Translations under genes and position numbers: made by a program
From: Alligator mississippiensis
Taxonomy: Eukaryota; Chordata; Crocodylia; Alligatoridae
Length of the DNA: 64,000 bases
Direction of reading: 5' to 3'
NCBI RefSeq assembly: GCF_030867095.1
Contig: NC_081833.1
Coordinates: 77,629,395-77,693,394, forward strand
Shown here: positions 52,101 through 62,773 of the stretch, one piece after another
How positions within the stretch are numbered: position 1 is the first letter of the stretch
How the letters are laid out: each line of letters begins with the position of its first letter
Notes under the pieces: generated by a model
The model's input: the letters and a program-made list of their open reading frames with translations, nothing else
Databases searched by the model: none
Told to the model about the DNA's origin: nothing

Positions 52101-54080
52101 GAGCATAGCTGCACAAGGTATGAACGGAAAGGAAGTGCAAGAATCAAGACCTGACGGGCTGAGGCAGAGCTGGAGCTGGAGCTTCAGGCCCAGGGTCTTG
52201 GTTTTTATTTGTGCTTAAACCTCAGATGGAGAAAAACATCAGAAGGATCACTCCTGCTCCCTCTCCCTATGGGCCTAGGACATGTCCAAGTGCAGCAGTA
52301 TGTTCCACACACCCGTGCCACACTGGTGGCTCCTGCCTGAGAGCCCCACCTGGCTGGAAGGCTGGATGGGGCAGGCATTGGTCAGCAAGCCCCAGCGGCC
52401 CCAAGGAGTTGAGCAGAATGGGCTGTGGCCTGTGCTCAAGTGGGAGCTTGCTAGGAAAGCACCAGCTGTGTGGCAGTGACCCTGTGCAATCCCCAGTGTA
52501 GCACCAGCAGGCACGGGGCTCCTGGATGCGGGGGGTAGTGTGGGAGGGCCCCCAGCATGGTCAGGGCTGGATGGAGGAGGCTGGGGGTGTGTCAGTCCCT
52601 GCCCTGGTCAATGAAGGGCTGTGCACTAGCACGTGAGATGGGACTGGAAAGTTGCTGGAGAAGGACAAGGCCATGTTGTTCAACAGCTTGAAGGGTAGGA
52701 GCTGCAGGGAGCCCATGGTCAGCTCTCCCAAGCCGTGTGATGGGAGGGCAGGCTTGGGCCTGGCACACAGTCCAGCATGCCCTGGGTGCTAGGTTGCTTT
52801 CAAGACCTTTGTTAGACATTTCTGTAAGTTTGCACTGCTTGCTGTTCCTGTTTTTTATTGTTTGCCAGCCTGGTTTTATTGCTGGAAAAGGAGACTTGTA
52901 AACATGGCTGGTAAACATTCCCATAGTGCCCACCCTTGACTACAGCCTCACAGAGTCAGCGCCCACGCCTCTGGGGCGGCTCCTGGGGTAGAGTCCACAG
53001 ACCGTGCTTCTCTCTTTTTTAGGGCCTCTGCTATTGCCTTGGCTTGTAGATTCAGCATCGCGCTCCTTCCCATGGGACTTAGTTTGATCGCAGAGGTTTC
53101 GTATCTGTGACATGCCTGCTTGGAGACTGTTGCCTCTGAGACGCACAGGCTGGCATCCCGGGAGGCAGTTTTCTCTTGGGAAACACCGAGTAGTCTGGGA
53201 GACGTTTGTGTTTTGGCTTTCCCTCGTGCAAGCTCCCTCCCATCTCGGCGTGCTGAATGCAGAGGGAATGTCTGCACGGGTCACAGACCTCTCGTGGCTC
53301 GTGCCCAATGGAGGCGTCCACGGGCTGAGCTCGGTAGTGGCCCTTGCTGTGGTGGTGCTGCCTGCCAGGAGCCGGGAGCTCGTCACCCATGCGCAGCCCG
53401 AGGAGGGACCTGCCTGCAGCGTGTCTGGCTGAGGCGGCCTTGCAGCAGCTGGGTCCGCTGTGCCTGAACCATTTCAGGGGAGCGGGAGCTGATGCTTCCT
53501 CTTTCCCAGATCAAACCGGGGAGGGGAACCACAAGTGAGGCGATGGCCACCTGGGCAAGGGGCCAGTTTACTAGGGCCTGTCCCTGAGGATCCAAGGAAG
53601 GGCTGGGAGAAGGGGCAAGACGGTCAAGCAGGCCCCTGCAGAAGTGACCTGCTCCTGAACGGCTGTTGCTCCGAGCCGGGAAGGTGTTGTGCAACCCGCA
53701 ACGTTTCTTCCCCCGCCCGTCATGGACCTGGCGGGCAGCGGCCAGAGGGGATTTTGTGCTGCTCATCTGCAGTTCCTGCCCACAGCCCTGGGGCACAGTG
53801 ACTCATCCAGCAACGCCTGTGGGAGGCTCGTCCCTCCCTGCATCTCCTGGACAGGTGGTGCAATCTGGGCACAGCTCGTGGGGAGGCTGGTGTCTGCGGT
53901 GCTGCAGGTGCTGTCCGGCCAGGGTGAATTTGCAGGGTAGGACTGAGGGAGCTGCTGAAACCTCTTACGTTTCCAAATTTCCAGGGCAGTCTCTTGAAAA
54001 CTGGGGAATTTGGTGGCTTTCTGTCCGTGCCTATGAAGCTTGTATGGTAAGTGGGTCCCTGAGGCTCGAGCTTCGGGTGG
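43191..54080. other. Intergenic, TAT to CHST4: no gene recognised
   Basis: This is about 11 kb of GC-rich DNA with many long but meaningless open frames, such as those at 44275-45252 (minus) and 49334-50290 (plus). None shows a domain, a conserved motif or a convincing exon structure. A degenerate G-rich repeat lies at 44660-44910 and a GT-rich patch at 49260-49380. No clear CR1 was seen here. Confidence 0.55.
44660..44910 (+). repeat. Degenerate G-rich minisatellite-like tract
   Basis: Variants of GTGGCAGGCAGTAGCAGCAG and GTGGTGGGTGCAGGC recur about every 30 to 50 bases. The spacing and sequence are irregular, so this looks like an old tandem array. Confidence 0.55.
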
Positions 54081-54900
54081 GGGTTCAGGTGGCCACGGTG
54101 CCGAACCAGCGCGCGAGGGGCTAAGGAAGCCGCTTCACCGGCCTTGCCTCAGTGTCTGCACCTGTAAAATGGGGGAGGTTGCCTGGACAATGTCAGATCC
54201 CTGTGTTAGCGGGGATACGGTTAGGCCCCCGGACAGGAGCCGTGGCGCCAGCTGTGCTGCCCTCAGGCCTGAAGGGAACCCCCGGTTCTCTGGGCCAAGT
54301 CAGTGGCCCCTGCCGCGGCTCCACCACGGCTGACCGGACACGGGCGCCCTGCCCTCGCCCCCGGCCCCCGGCGCGGGGCTGGCGGTTCCCTCGTTCAACA
54401 CGGCTGCCGCGCCCCAGCACCGCCCTGGGCTGAAGCCGACGAGCACCCCTGTGTGCAGGCTGCCCTCACCCAAGATGGCTGCCGCCCCCCAGTGCCCCCT
54501 CTTGCTGTGTCCTCAGGCTCCTTGCTGTCACGGCGTGGTCTTTGTCACACGTTTGGCTCGTGCATTTCTAGTCTGTTGAAGCAGAGGTGTTTGGGGTGTC
54601 TCCTGTTGGCCTCGCCATACAGCTGTGAGAGGCCGAGAGGATCGTTTAGGCCCAACGTGTCCAGGTCTGGCCAAGAGTCAGGTACGGCCTCGGTTAAAGA
54701 GTGCTCCGTCTTTTGGCGCCGTGGGCTCCGCCTGCCCCCGGCGGTCAGGATCAGGCCCCACACCGCCCCTGGGACGAGGCCCTGTGTGCCACGCCGCGCC
54801 GCGCCGCGCCACACACCGTCCAGCACGCCGCGGCCCGTGGGGCTTTCCGCTTGTCCAGTGACACCGCTGCACTGCTCCCCACAAATGCTAGGACCTGTGG
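54081..54900. promoter_or_regulatory. CpG-rich patch with a YY1-like motif
   Basis: CpG density rises here relative to the surroundings, at 54220-54510 and 54700-54850. CCAAGATGGCTGCCGCC at about 54470-54486 is the type of motif found at YY1-driven transcription starts. It could be a distal first exon or promoter of CHST4 or of an unannotated RNA. No exon was proven. Confidence 0.35.
54125..54185 (+). mobile_element. MIR SINE fragment
   Basis: CTTGCCTCAGTGTCTGCACC followed by TGTAAAATGGGGGAGG matches the MIR segment CTCAGTTTCCTCATCTGTAA. It is a short, old fragment. Confidence 0.65.
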
Positions 54901-55130
54901 AAAGCCCGCAGTGGATAACCTGGTGCCAGGGGCTGGATCGGGCCCACAGACCCCGCGGGGGTCAAGCGCGAAACCATGGCTTGTGTTAACCCCGTGTGAA
55001 AACGAAAACAGTCACTTGAGGAATGGGAGAGGGCTAGCATCGAATGCGCGTGCATAGTGTATTCCCTGGACTGGAGCAGATGTCTAACTCCCTCAGTTAC
55101 AGCAGGAAATTCCCAGCATATCTTTAGTGT

Positions 55131-55192
55131 GTGAGGCAAGGATTTTGTGAGTGACATCTTTTGTTGGGCCACCTGCATAGCTGGGATAGGAT
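55131..55192 (+). repeat. Unnamed interspersed repeat, copy 1
   Basis: AGGCAAGGATTTTGTGAGTG followed by ACATCTTTTGTTGGGCCACC and TGCATAGCTGGGATAG resembles 59075-59145 and 55525-55612. I recall this motif as common in sauropsid genomes but cannot name the family. Confidence 0.5.
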
Positions 55193-55235
55193 CAGAAGAG
55201 CGTTCAATGCAGTGCATTCGCCTTCAGGCGTGGTA

Positions 55236-55430
55236 ACTTGTTCACAGATTCAGATCCTGGGGTCGGCAGGGACCTGGACAGAGCACCGAGCCCGACCCCC
55301 GCCTGGGCAGCAAAGAGCGCCGGGTCAGACGACCCCAGCCAGGGGCCTGCCCGGCCTTCTCTTAAAGACCCCCAAGGCAGGGGAGCGCACCTCCTCCCTT
55401 GGGAGCCTGTTCCAAATTTTGGCCACCCAA
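55236..55430 (-). mobile_element. CR1 LINE 3' fragment, antisense
   Basis: TCCTGGGGTCGGCAGGGACC, then CCGACCCCCGCCTGGGCAG and CTTGGGAGCCTGTTCCAAAT, is the reverse complement of the 3' region of a CR1 subfamily I associate with crocodilians. It ends near CTTGGGAGCCTGTTCC and GGCCACCC. Confidence 0.8.
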
Positions 55431-55524
55431 AATTTATAAATTTTAATTTCTTTATCTCATTTTTCAGAATTCTTCTGTTAAGTTTATCCTTGTTCAGCTG
55501 GAATTAAAATTCTTATTTCTTATC

Positions 55525-55612
55525 TGGTGATCTCTCTCGCTGGACCAGCTGTGTAGTTGTGGGGGGAGATTAGACAAGCTTTTGGGTGTAAACTGTACAC
55601 CCTTCAAGTTGC
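55525..55612 (+). repeat. Unnamed interspersed repeat, copy 2
   Basis: GGTGATCTCTCTCGCTGGAC then CAGCTGTGTAGTTGTG and ACAAGCTTTTGGGTGTAAAC. It shares the first block with copies 1 and 3 and extends further on the right. Confidence 0.5.
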
Positions 55613-56560
55613 GTCATAGCCAGAACATCACTCCACCCCTATTGGTTTTTTCTCTCCATAAGTGTTCCAGCTCCGAGGCAGTCTTTTAAAATGTAACTAC
55701 AGTCATTCCCAAAGAGTCTTGCAACTTAAGTATTAAGTATTTAAGGAAGTAATTGTCCTTTTTTTCTTAACAGCTGTTGGAGAGGAAACTGCTTAAGTAT
55801 CGCTAGGTAACTCATTCTTTCCCCAGTGAATATAAACATCCTGTGCTTTCTTGACCTTTTGCTGTATTGTACATGCATCATCTTACTATTCACATAACAA
55901 TGGGATCAGGAACTTATGTAAAGTGTTGTAAAAAGTTGCAAAACATTTGCAATGATAAATCTCAACAGAGGCTTGTCACCTGAAACATTTAATGAGTAAC
56001 CAAGTTGTGTGCCATTGAAAGGAAGAATAATGTAGATAGAAACAACGAGCATCTTCTGTAGAATGTTTTGCTGTCATCACCGTTTTTCTTACAGGTTGAA
56101 AGTCCTAGAACGCCTATAGAAGAAAATGCTTTCAATAAGAAAATATTTAGAACTTTCTGAGTAAATGTAAGCTTGAGGTTTTTACTGTAAAGGAGAGTAG
56201 AAGCAAGTTCACTTGAAAGATGATAACAGCTTTTGGTTTTGGGAACATCCTGATATTCCTCTTTGCCCCTAAAAAGCGCTTCCTTACATTCTTTCAAGGT
56301 TAGGATTTTTACAAAACATAAAGAGCAACTTTGTAATAATATTTATGATCATTTCCTAGCAATCAGGTCTGTACCAAACTGTTCTCTTGTTTTCTGAGAG
56401 AACATTTCTAGTGCCAGTCTGAGACTCAGAAGAAGTGGTCCTTGGGTCAGGGTGTTCCCATCTTTGATGTGAGGTTTAGCATTCCTCTCATGCAGCATTT
56501 TAGTACACAAGCCTTATCCTAGGTTTTGTGTACCGAGCTCCTGCGATACATGGTCACTTA
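55613..56560. other. AT-rich intergenic, nothing recognised
   Basis: Base composition changes sharply to AT-rich near 55430 and stays so up to the CHST4 exon. I recognise no gene or named repeat here. Confidence 0.5.
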
Positions 56561-56735
56561 TAGGATCATAGGCTCAGAGGAAAGTGGGGCTGGAACAGAC
56601 CTCATAAGATCATGTAGTCCAGCCCCTTGCTCAAGGCAGGAGCATCCCTGACTAAACCAGCCCAGCCACTTACATTGAAGTGCTAGCTAAACCCTATACA
56701 ACTGACCCTGTCAGCTGTGTTTAAAAATGGCTTAG
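56561..56735 (-). mobile_element. CR1 LINE 3' fragment, antisense
   Basis: TAGGATCATAGGCTCAGAGG, then GGGCTGGAACAGACCTCAT and CATGTAGTCCAGCCCCTTGC with CAAGGCAGGAGCATCCCTG, is a CR1 3' end in reverse orientation. It is of the same subfamily type as the sense end at 9945-10030. Confidence 0.85.
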
Positions 56736-57329
56736 GATGTATTTCCTTTCTTTTCTCAGGCCTGGATGGTTTGTGTGTGAGCTATTGTGGTCTTTTTGCT
56801 GCTTTTGGGGCAAGTGCATGAGAAGTTTCTAACCCTCTAGAATTAGATGTTGCAGGATTGTGTGAAGTCCTGCATTGAACTTGTTCCTTTGTATTGTTGC
56901 AGTGTCACAACAGACCAAGGACTGGTAACATACTTTATTGTGGATTGATTTTTGACTTTTATATTCATCAGTAAACTAATTGGGTTGAAATTGATTGGCT
57001 TTCTAGCTTGCATTCGCTATTAGAAATAATGCATGTTATGTTCTCCAAGCTGCCTGGGCATAAAAATAGTTCTGGGTATCTCAAAAAATGCAGTAAAGTT
57101 GCAGATACGTTGTAATGGCTAATAAACTATTTCTGCGTCATTACTGAGGTTTCTACCCTGTATCCTTTTATCTGTGTTCACCAGTTTGAATTTGCCATCT
57201 GAAAGTCACTAATGGCCACACAGACTTCTCTGTACCCAGAGCATAAGTGATGCTGTTTTCTGTCTCCAGCCTGTGCTGCTCCGGATTCATGAGTTCTCTG
57301 TGTATTTGCTGACCAAGTAACGAGGATGA

Positions 57330-57354
57330 ATTCTCTCTCTCTCTGTCTCCTTAG
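57330..57354 (+). other. CHST4: Acceptor tract of the CHST4 coding exon
   Basis: A pyrimidine run (TTCTCTCTCTCTCTGTCTCC) followed by TTAG gives a strong acceptor 13 bases before the ATG. It implies at least one upstream non-coding exon, which I could not place. Confidence 0.75.
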
Positions 57355-57367
57355 GCTCCCAATCACC

Positions 57368-58561
57368 ATGCTGACATTTAGCAAGGTGGTGGTCGGGGTG
57401 ATTGTGGCAGTTCAAGCTGTGGCTCTTGTCCACTTCTTCCTCCTTGTGCCTCAAAGAAGCAGTTCCCTGCAGCAAGAGAAGCAGTCCCGAGTGCACATCC
57501 TGATCCTCTCCTCCTGGCGATCGGGGTCTTCCTTCACTGGCCAGCTCTTCAGCCAGCATCCTGATGTCTTCTATCTGATGGAGCCTGCCTGGCATGTGTG
57601 GACTACAATGCATCAGAATACTGCCCACAGCTTACACATGGCAGTGCGTGACCTAGTCAGGTCTGTTTTCCAGTGTGACATGTCTGTGTTTGATGCATAC
57701 ATGCCTAGGGGGAGGAAAAAGTCTGATTTATTTCAGTGGGAGACTAGCCGGGCCCTGTGCTCCCCACCTGCATGTGATGTCTTCCAGCACAGTGACATAA
57801 TTGCCAAGTCTCACTGCAGGACTGTCTGTAGCAAATACCCATTCAGCACGGTGGAGCAGGCTTGCAGGCTTTATAGCCATGTTGTCCTCAAGGAGGTCCG
57901 GTTCTTTGACCTGAAGGTTCTCTATCCACTTCTCAGTGACCCCTCACTGAATATCAGAATCATCCACCTGGTCCGTGACCCTCGGGCTGTATTTCTATCC
58001 CGTGAGAAGGTTGCGCCTGATCTGGTACGTGACAGTGACATTGTGGTAGGGCCTGAGAACAACCAGGGAGAAATGGGCCCTTATAATGTGATGCAGGAAA
58101 TCTGCAAAAGCCACATCCAGATTTATACAGAAGGCAGCCAGGCTCTCCCCAGCTCTCTCCAGGGCCGCTATATGCTGGTGCGCTATGAAGATATTGTCAA
58201 AGATCCCCTGGAAAAGGCTGCAGAGCTCTACAAGTTTGCAGAACTCGGCTTCCTGCCAAAACTGCAGAGGTGGGTGTACAACGTCACCCATGGGAAAGGG
58301 CTGGGGGCAGGGGCCTTTGACATCGGCTCCAGAAATGCAGTGAATGTCTCTCAGGCTTGGAGGAAGTCCCTGCCCTTCCACAAAATACAAAAGCTGCAAC
58401 AGGTGTGCAAGGATGCCATGGAGCTGCTAGGCTATCGATTGCTGGCATCAGAGGAGGAGCAGAAGGACATGACACTGGACCTCTTGCTTTCTCAGCATCC
58501 CCCTACCAGGCAGAAACAGGAGCTGAGGACAGAAAAGTCACCCCCAGCTCTGGCCAGCTGA
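57368..58561 (+). CDS. CHST4: CHST4-like GlcNAc 6-O-sulfotransferase
   Basis: This Golgi type II membrane enzyme transfers sulfate from PAPS to C6 of N-acetylglucosamine. In mammals CHST4 makes L-selectin ligands on high endothelial cells. The 397-residue reading frame is intronless, as in this family. The start at 57368 (ATCACCATGC) was chosen because the acceptor CCTTAG ends at 57354; an upstream in-frame ATG at 57326 would lie in the intron. A membrane anchor spans about residues 7-27. The 5'-phosphosulfate loop SSWRSGSSF is 48-56, and the 3'-phosphate site [13 protein letters not shown] is 200-212. Family blocks [11 protein letters not shown] and [13 protein letters not shown], and Asn glycosylation sites NVTH and NVSQ, are present. 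It is about 11 residues longer than human CHST4, mostly at the C-terminus. The paralogues CHST5/6 are close in sequence; the position next to TAT favours CHST4. Confidence 0.93.
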   Translation: MLTFSKVVVGVIVAVQAVALVHFFLLVPQRSSSLQQEKQSRVHILILSSWRSGSSFTGQLFSQHPDVFYLMEPAWHVWTTMHQNTAHSLHMAVRDLVRSVFQCDMSVFDAYMPRGRKKSDLFQWETSRALCSPPACDVFQHSDIIAKSHCRTVCSKYPFSTVEQACRLYSHVVLKEVRFFDLKVLYPLLSDPSLNIRIIHLVRDPRAVFLSREKVAPDLVRDSDIVVGPENNQGEMGPYNVMQEICKSHIQIYTEGSQALPSSLQGRYMLVRYEDIVKDPLEKAAELYKFAELGFLPKLQRWVYNVTHGKGLGAGAFDIGSRNAVNVSQAWRKSLPFHKIQKLQQVCKDAMELLGYRLLASEEEQKDMTLDLLLSQHPPTRQKQELRTEKSPPALAS

Positions 58562-59310
58562 GACCCACAGAATGCGCAGCTCTGCAACAGGACCGAGTGG
58601 GAGGGTGGGTGAGTGGTGCATGTGTACATGCATGTGGAGGGGGTAGCAAAGGACCCTGGGAAAGAGCAGAGTGGCAGGCCCTGTGCCCATTGCTGATCTC
58701 CTTCCCCACTGTTGATCTCCTTCCCCACTGTTCACTTTCCACATGACCCAGTCTAGACCAGTGACTGCAGTTCCCTGGGCAGCCCAGCCCTATGGAGTAA
58801 CACAGACCCTTGTTCTCCTGACAGTCTTTGGTTTGGGTGGGACAGAACTCCGAAAAAGTGCAGATTAGGGTGGACAGAACTCCAAAGGAGCAGGACCAGA
58901 TGGCAAAGTAGGATCCCAACAAAGCCACCATTAAACAGCAACAGAACTGGAGGCAGGAGCTGTATTCCTAGAGACTGGGAGGCACGAGCGAATGTCACTC
59001 ACAGTGAGCATCTACTAGCCTCTGTTACCTTAATGCCAAAGGAGAGAGAAACTGGATTTGAGGCAAGTTTTGCAGCAGGCAAGAATTCTTGTGGGTGATC
59101 TCTCTTATTAGGGCACCTGTGTGGTTGGGACGTTCTGAGGTTGTGGAGCTTTTTGCTGATCTTTTCTTTTTCTGATCCGTGCTCTGTACCTGGGTGATCA
59201 GCATTGGTGGTAATGTTGCAAAGGATCTGTGTTCACTTCCCCCCCGGTGTTGTACTGGAAAAGCAACAGAACAGCCCTGGCTGAACTAATAAAAGAGAAC
59301 TCATTTCTCT
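58562..59310 (+). other. CHST4: Probable CHST4 3' untranslated region
   Basis: The first clear AATAAA after the stop is at 59288-59293 (ACTAATAAAAGAG). The 3'UTR may end there or further right. An ATTAAA at about 58930 is a weaker earlier choice. The repeat at 59075 would lie inside it. Confidence 0.5.
59075..59145 (+). repeat. Unnamed interspersed repeat, copy 3
   Basis: CAGGCAAGAATTCTTGTGGG, then TGATCTCTCTTATTAGGGC and ACCTGTGTGGTTGGGACG, parallels the copies at 55131 and 55525. Confidence 0.5.
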
Positions 59311-61980
59311 CTGGGTTGGAATATTGTGGTTAATTCCTGGGATATGTGAACCAATTTTGTCCCGATAATTAATCCCCAGTCTTCTAACTTTCCGAAATAA
59401 GTCATTTTCCCCCCAAGAGATCTCAAAGACAGTGTTCAAGTCTGAGGAAGCAGCCCCTGTGAGAGAAGGTTTATTCATAGTGAAATGCCTGAGGTGTGTT
59501 AATACAAGGTGAAGGCAGAGGTGAATACATGCAGGAGGATGTTCAGAAGGTGCCCAGGTCACGTAGCACTAAGTGTGGTACAGATATCAGAACAGGAAAG
59601 GCTTCTGCTGCAACCCAGACTTGCCTATGGTACAGGCACAGCAGAACTGGGATAGTTGGGGTGGGGATGGCTTATCTGCTATGGGAAAAGCTGTGTGGAG
59701 CCAGAGGAGTGCTGCTGGGTGCAGACAGAGGGGAATGATGGATGCCAGTGCTTCTGGGAGTGGGGGAGGAAGGAAACAGCAGAGCAAGAGACTTTCCTGT
59801 TCAGCTGATTCATGTGCCAGGGCATGTTCAACTCTGTGGGGCCTCAGGTTTCATTTTACTGACTAACGTGTTCACCACAGTCCAGCAAGTCAGAAATGTG
59901 GCAGGGACATGAGTGACTTTTTCCCCAATGTGTTTGGAGGCGGGTGCTCCATACCAGAGCCAGTTCAGAAGTGTGGTTTCACTCAGGTAGGTGCATGTGG
60001 TTTCCCTTTGTCCCCCATCCCATATCATGTCTAGCCCTGAGAAAATCCATCTGTCCGTACTGGTTGAAGCCAGCGCCTCACACAGCACCAGGGAAGGAGG
60101 AAACATGAAGCCCACCTGCTGGATCCATGAGGTAGGATCTTCACTGCTAATATGATTGCAGAAAATTTGAGCATGTAGCTGCTGTGTTACTACCTTCATT
60201 CTGGGAAGTTTTTAGTGAGAGCTTTAAGCATGAATCCATAGAAAAAGAACTAGAAAACCAAAAACATCATTAAGATTGTTACGTTGATAGGAAGGCCAGT
60301 GTGGTTGGATGACACGGTGCTGTTGCATCAGGAGTGTCTAGACAGAGGAGTTTCCACTGGAGATGCTTTTGCTCCGAGTTCCTTCTTCCTTAAGAGCAGG
60401 AGTTGAAGGTAAAGCTGTAAGACAGAAGTAGAAGCATGTTTAGCTGGAAGGAGGAGAACTTGCGTGTGTTGCAAATGGCAGATGAAGGGATTGAGGTTGA
60501 ACTGAAAAAGGACACGATATTTATAGCAGGGGCCCTGGTGGCTGTGTGTGTGCTGCATCTTAAAAGGAGGAGAGGGTGTGATGAGCCCACAGGTTATAGG
60601 CAGCAGGCGTGTATTCAGTGGATCTCTCCACTCCTGGGAGCCAGGGCCTGGAGATGACAGCCATTCTGCATGTTGGCTAAAGTCCAGCCATGAGAAGATA
60701 ACAATATACATGCACACGCACTCACACATGCATATTATGGTGACTTGAGATTTTAGCAAAGTCCTCTGGTTAGTCCCTGATCCTCACTCAAAGTGACAGA
60801 CCAGCAATGCATCTGCAGCACAGCAGCAGGCCGAGATACCAGCCCTCTGCCCATCATGCTGACCAGCATCATCTCATTGTTCCTTCTGCTCTCACGCTTG
60901 TGCCCCATCTGGTTCCTCTTCTTTGCATTTAAATCGGAAGCTGTCTGGGTAGGGACCCTTTTTTCCCTTCAACCTTAAGCACCTTGGAGTCCTGGTCCAT
61001 GAGAGAGGTTTCTAAGTGCTGTGAGGCTGGTACTAATCCTCCAAAAATGTTTAGTGATGGAGAAATGAGAGACCAAGAAGCCATCTTTTGTGTGGTGCTG
61101 GGAAGGGTAGAAGTACTTGTTACCTTCATGGTGTGATCAGAGGATCACAGACATATCCCTGTACGTGTGCTGCTGGAATGTCTGATTCTGAGTCCAAACT
61201 GCAGAACCCAGTCCATGTGCAGCAGCTTAATGACATGTGAGACTTGGTCTTAGACTGCCAGCTTCCAGGGGCACTCATTTAAGTCTTATACCTCCCTCTC
61301 TGGTTGCAGTGCTTTGGTGAAGAGAACGATGATCAGATGGGGAGAACAGAGGTGCTTTTGGTAATAGAGATCACTCAGGTTGGTGAGACAGCAGTGCTTT
61401 GGCACAGAGAAAAGTGATTGGGTTGAACTCACTTTATTTATCTCAGCTGAGAGCAGAGTAAAGGTGTAGGACTGATTTTTTCCCTTGTTAAGGAGCAGTA
61501 ATTTTCCTGAGGGTCTGATGTGTGTGCATGTGATATCTGTGCTGCCCTCATCCGGAATGAGGAGGGATGGCTTAGGTGGGCAGTGAGTGCAGGGTCTTGC
61601 GGGTTATTCCACCAGGTGGAAAACTGATGGGGGACATAGGTGTTTCCTTGACCTAATCCTACTTATTAACAAAGAACACTCACGGTTTTGTCAGTGGAGC
61701 ATAGCAGGAAAGGAGCAACTTAAGACAGGGTCTGGCTCTTGGTTCCAAGCCCCTTCCCAGTCAGCAGATAGCCCAACAATGCTGAGACCTGTTCCCATCC
61801 TATTCTTGGCTCTCCTGTTTCTGGATCTTGTCTCAGTTTCTCTGGACGTTTCTGCTTCTCTTTCACAGACAGACAAACTTTCACAACCGAATTGCTGGTG
61901 AATGACACCTTGATGCAGGCATTGGCAGACAGCGAGGCAGGGGCAGCTCTGATGCTGGTGCAGGGGAGGTCCCTTTGCAC
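59311..61980. other. Intergenic downstream of CHST4, nothing firm
   Basis: This stretch has mixed composition and no gene. The part 60820-61030 (TGACCAGCATCATCTCATTG and onward) resembles an old retroposon tail seen across amniotes, but I could not name it. Confidence 0.45.
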
Positions 61981-61983
61981 AAT

Positions 61984-62095
61984 GTTGTTATGTACTGTTG
62001 GCTACAAATGTCCAACTCGGGATCCTTAAAATTCTGGTTTATTAGGCGGATTGAAACACTGTAATGAGTTAAATCATAAACTTTGGGGCTGGTCC

Positions 62096-62137
<42 letters not shown>

Positions 62138-62773
62138 GCAAGCTACAAGAGTCAGGTATACCTATCCTACAGGTGCTGAAGTCTGTCGTTGAGGCTTCTT
62201 TCAGCGTGGTGTTATCTTCCAGAAGGGGGTCGCCGGCTGGTCCTTCTGGCTGGACAGGTCAGGTGCTGGTCAAGTTGGAGATCAAGAGGGCACCACTGAG
62301 GGTCACTTTTCACTGCTTTTTATCTGTCCTTAGCAGACTTTGGTGACTCCCCAGTTTTCAGATTTGCCCAATCCAGGGGTCATTGACCCTCGTGGGACTT
62401 CCCCCCCTCAGTGGCTACTGGATGGCATCTGTCAGCCCCAGGGGTCGTCTGCATGTACATGCAGGTTTGGGAGTCCGTTGATGAATTTTGAATAGGGCTT
62501 TGGGAGTGGTCGATTTGGAGATATTCAGCCCAAAAGTTGGTCCCCGGCGTTGATTAACTCAGGCCAGGGCTTCTAGCCCTTGACCAGTGAGGGTTAGAGA
62601 TTTCCCGGTTGTTACATTGTCTTCTATTGAGTTCTTCCCTTGGTTGATCTGCAGTTTCCCACATGTTAATTACTGTCTGCTACCGTGTTACACATTCAAT
62701 CACTGATTCACTTGCTTCTTTCAGGGGCCAGCCTGATACAGGGAAGGGCAATTTGATTCCTGCCCTTGTTAAC
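61984..62773 (-). mobile_element. Possible solo LTR-like fossil
   Basis: On the minus strand this block would start TGTTAAC and end CATAACA, with a poly(A)-like AATAAA about 60 bases before its end. This gives TG...CA termini and a U3-R-U5-like order. No clear target-site duplication or internal region was identified. It could equally be another repeat type. Old and decayed if real. Confidence 0.25.
62098..62134 (+). repeat. (CA)n microsatellite
   Basis: About 18 perfect CA units. An open frame running through it on the minus strand is spurious. Confidence 0.98.

Noticed and set aside
57326-57367. An upstream in-frame ATG for CHST4, adding 14 residues
   Set aside because: These bases form the pyrimidine tract and acceptor of the coding exon. 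The ATG at 57368 has a better context and gives a normal type II anchor.
61881-62141. A minus-strand open frame containing a Cys-Val repeat
   Set aside because: The repeat is simply the (CA)n microsatellite in translation.
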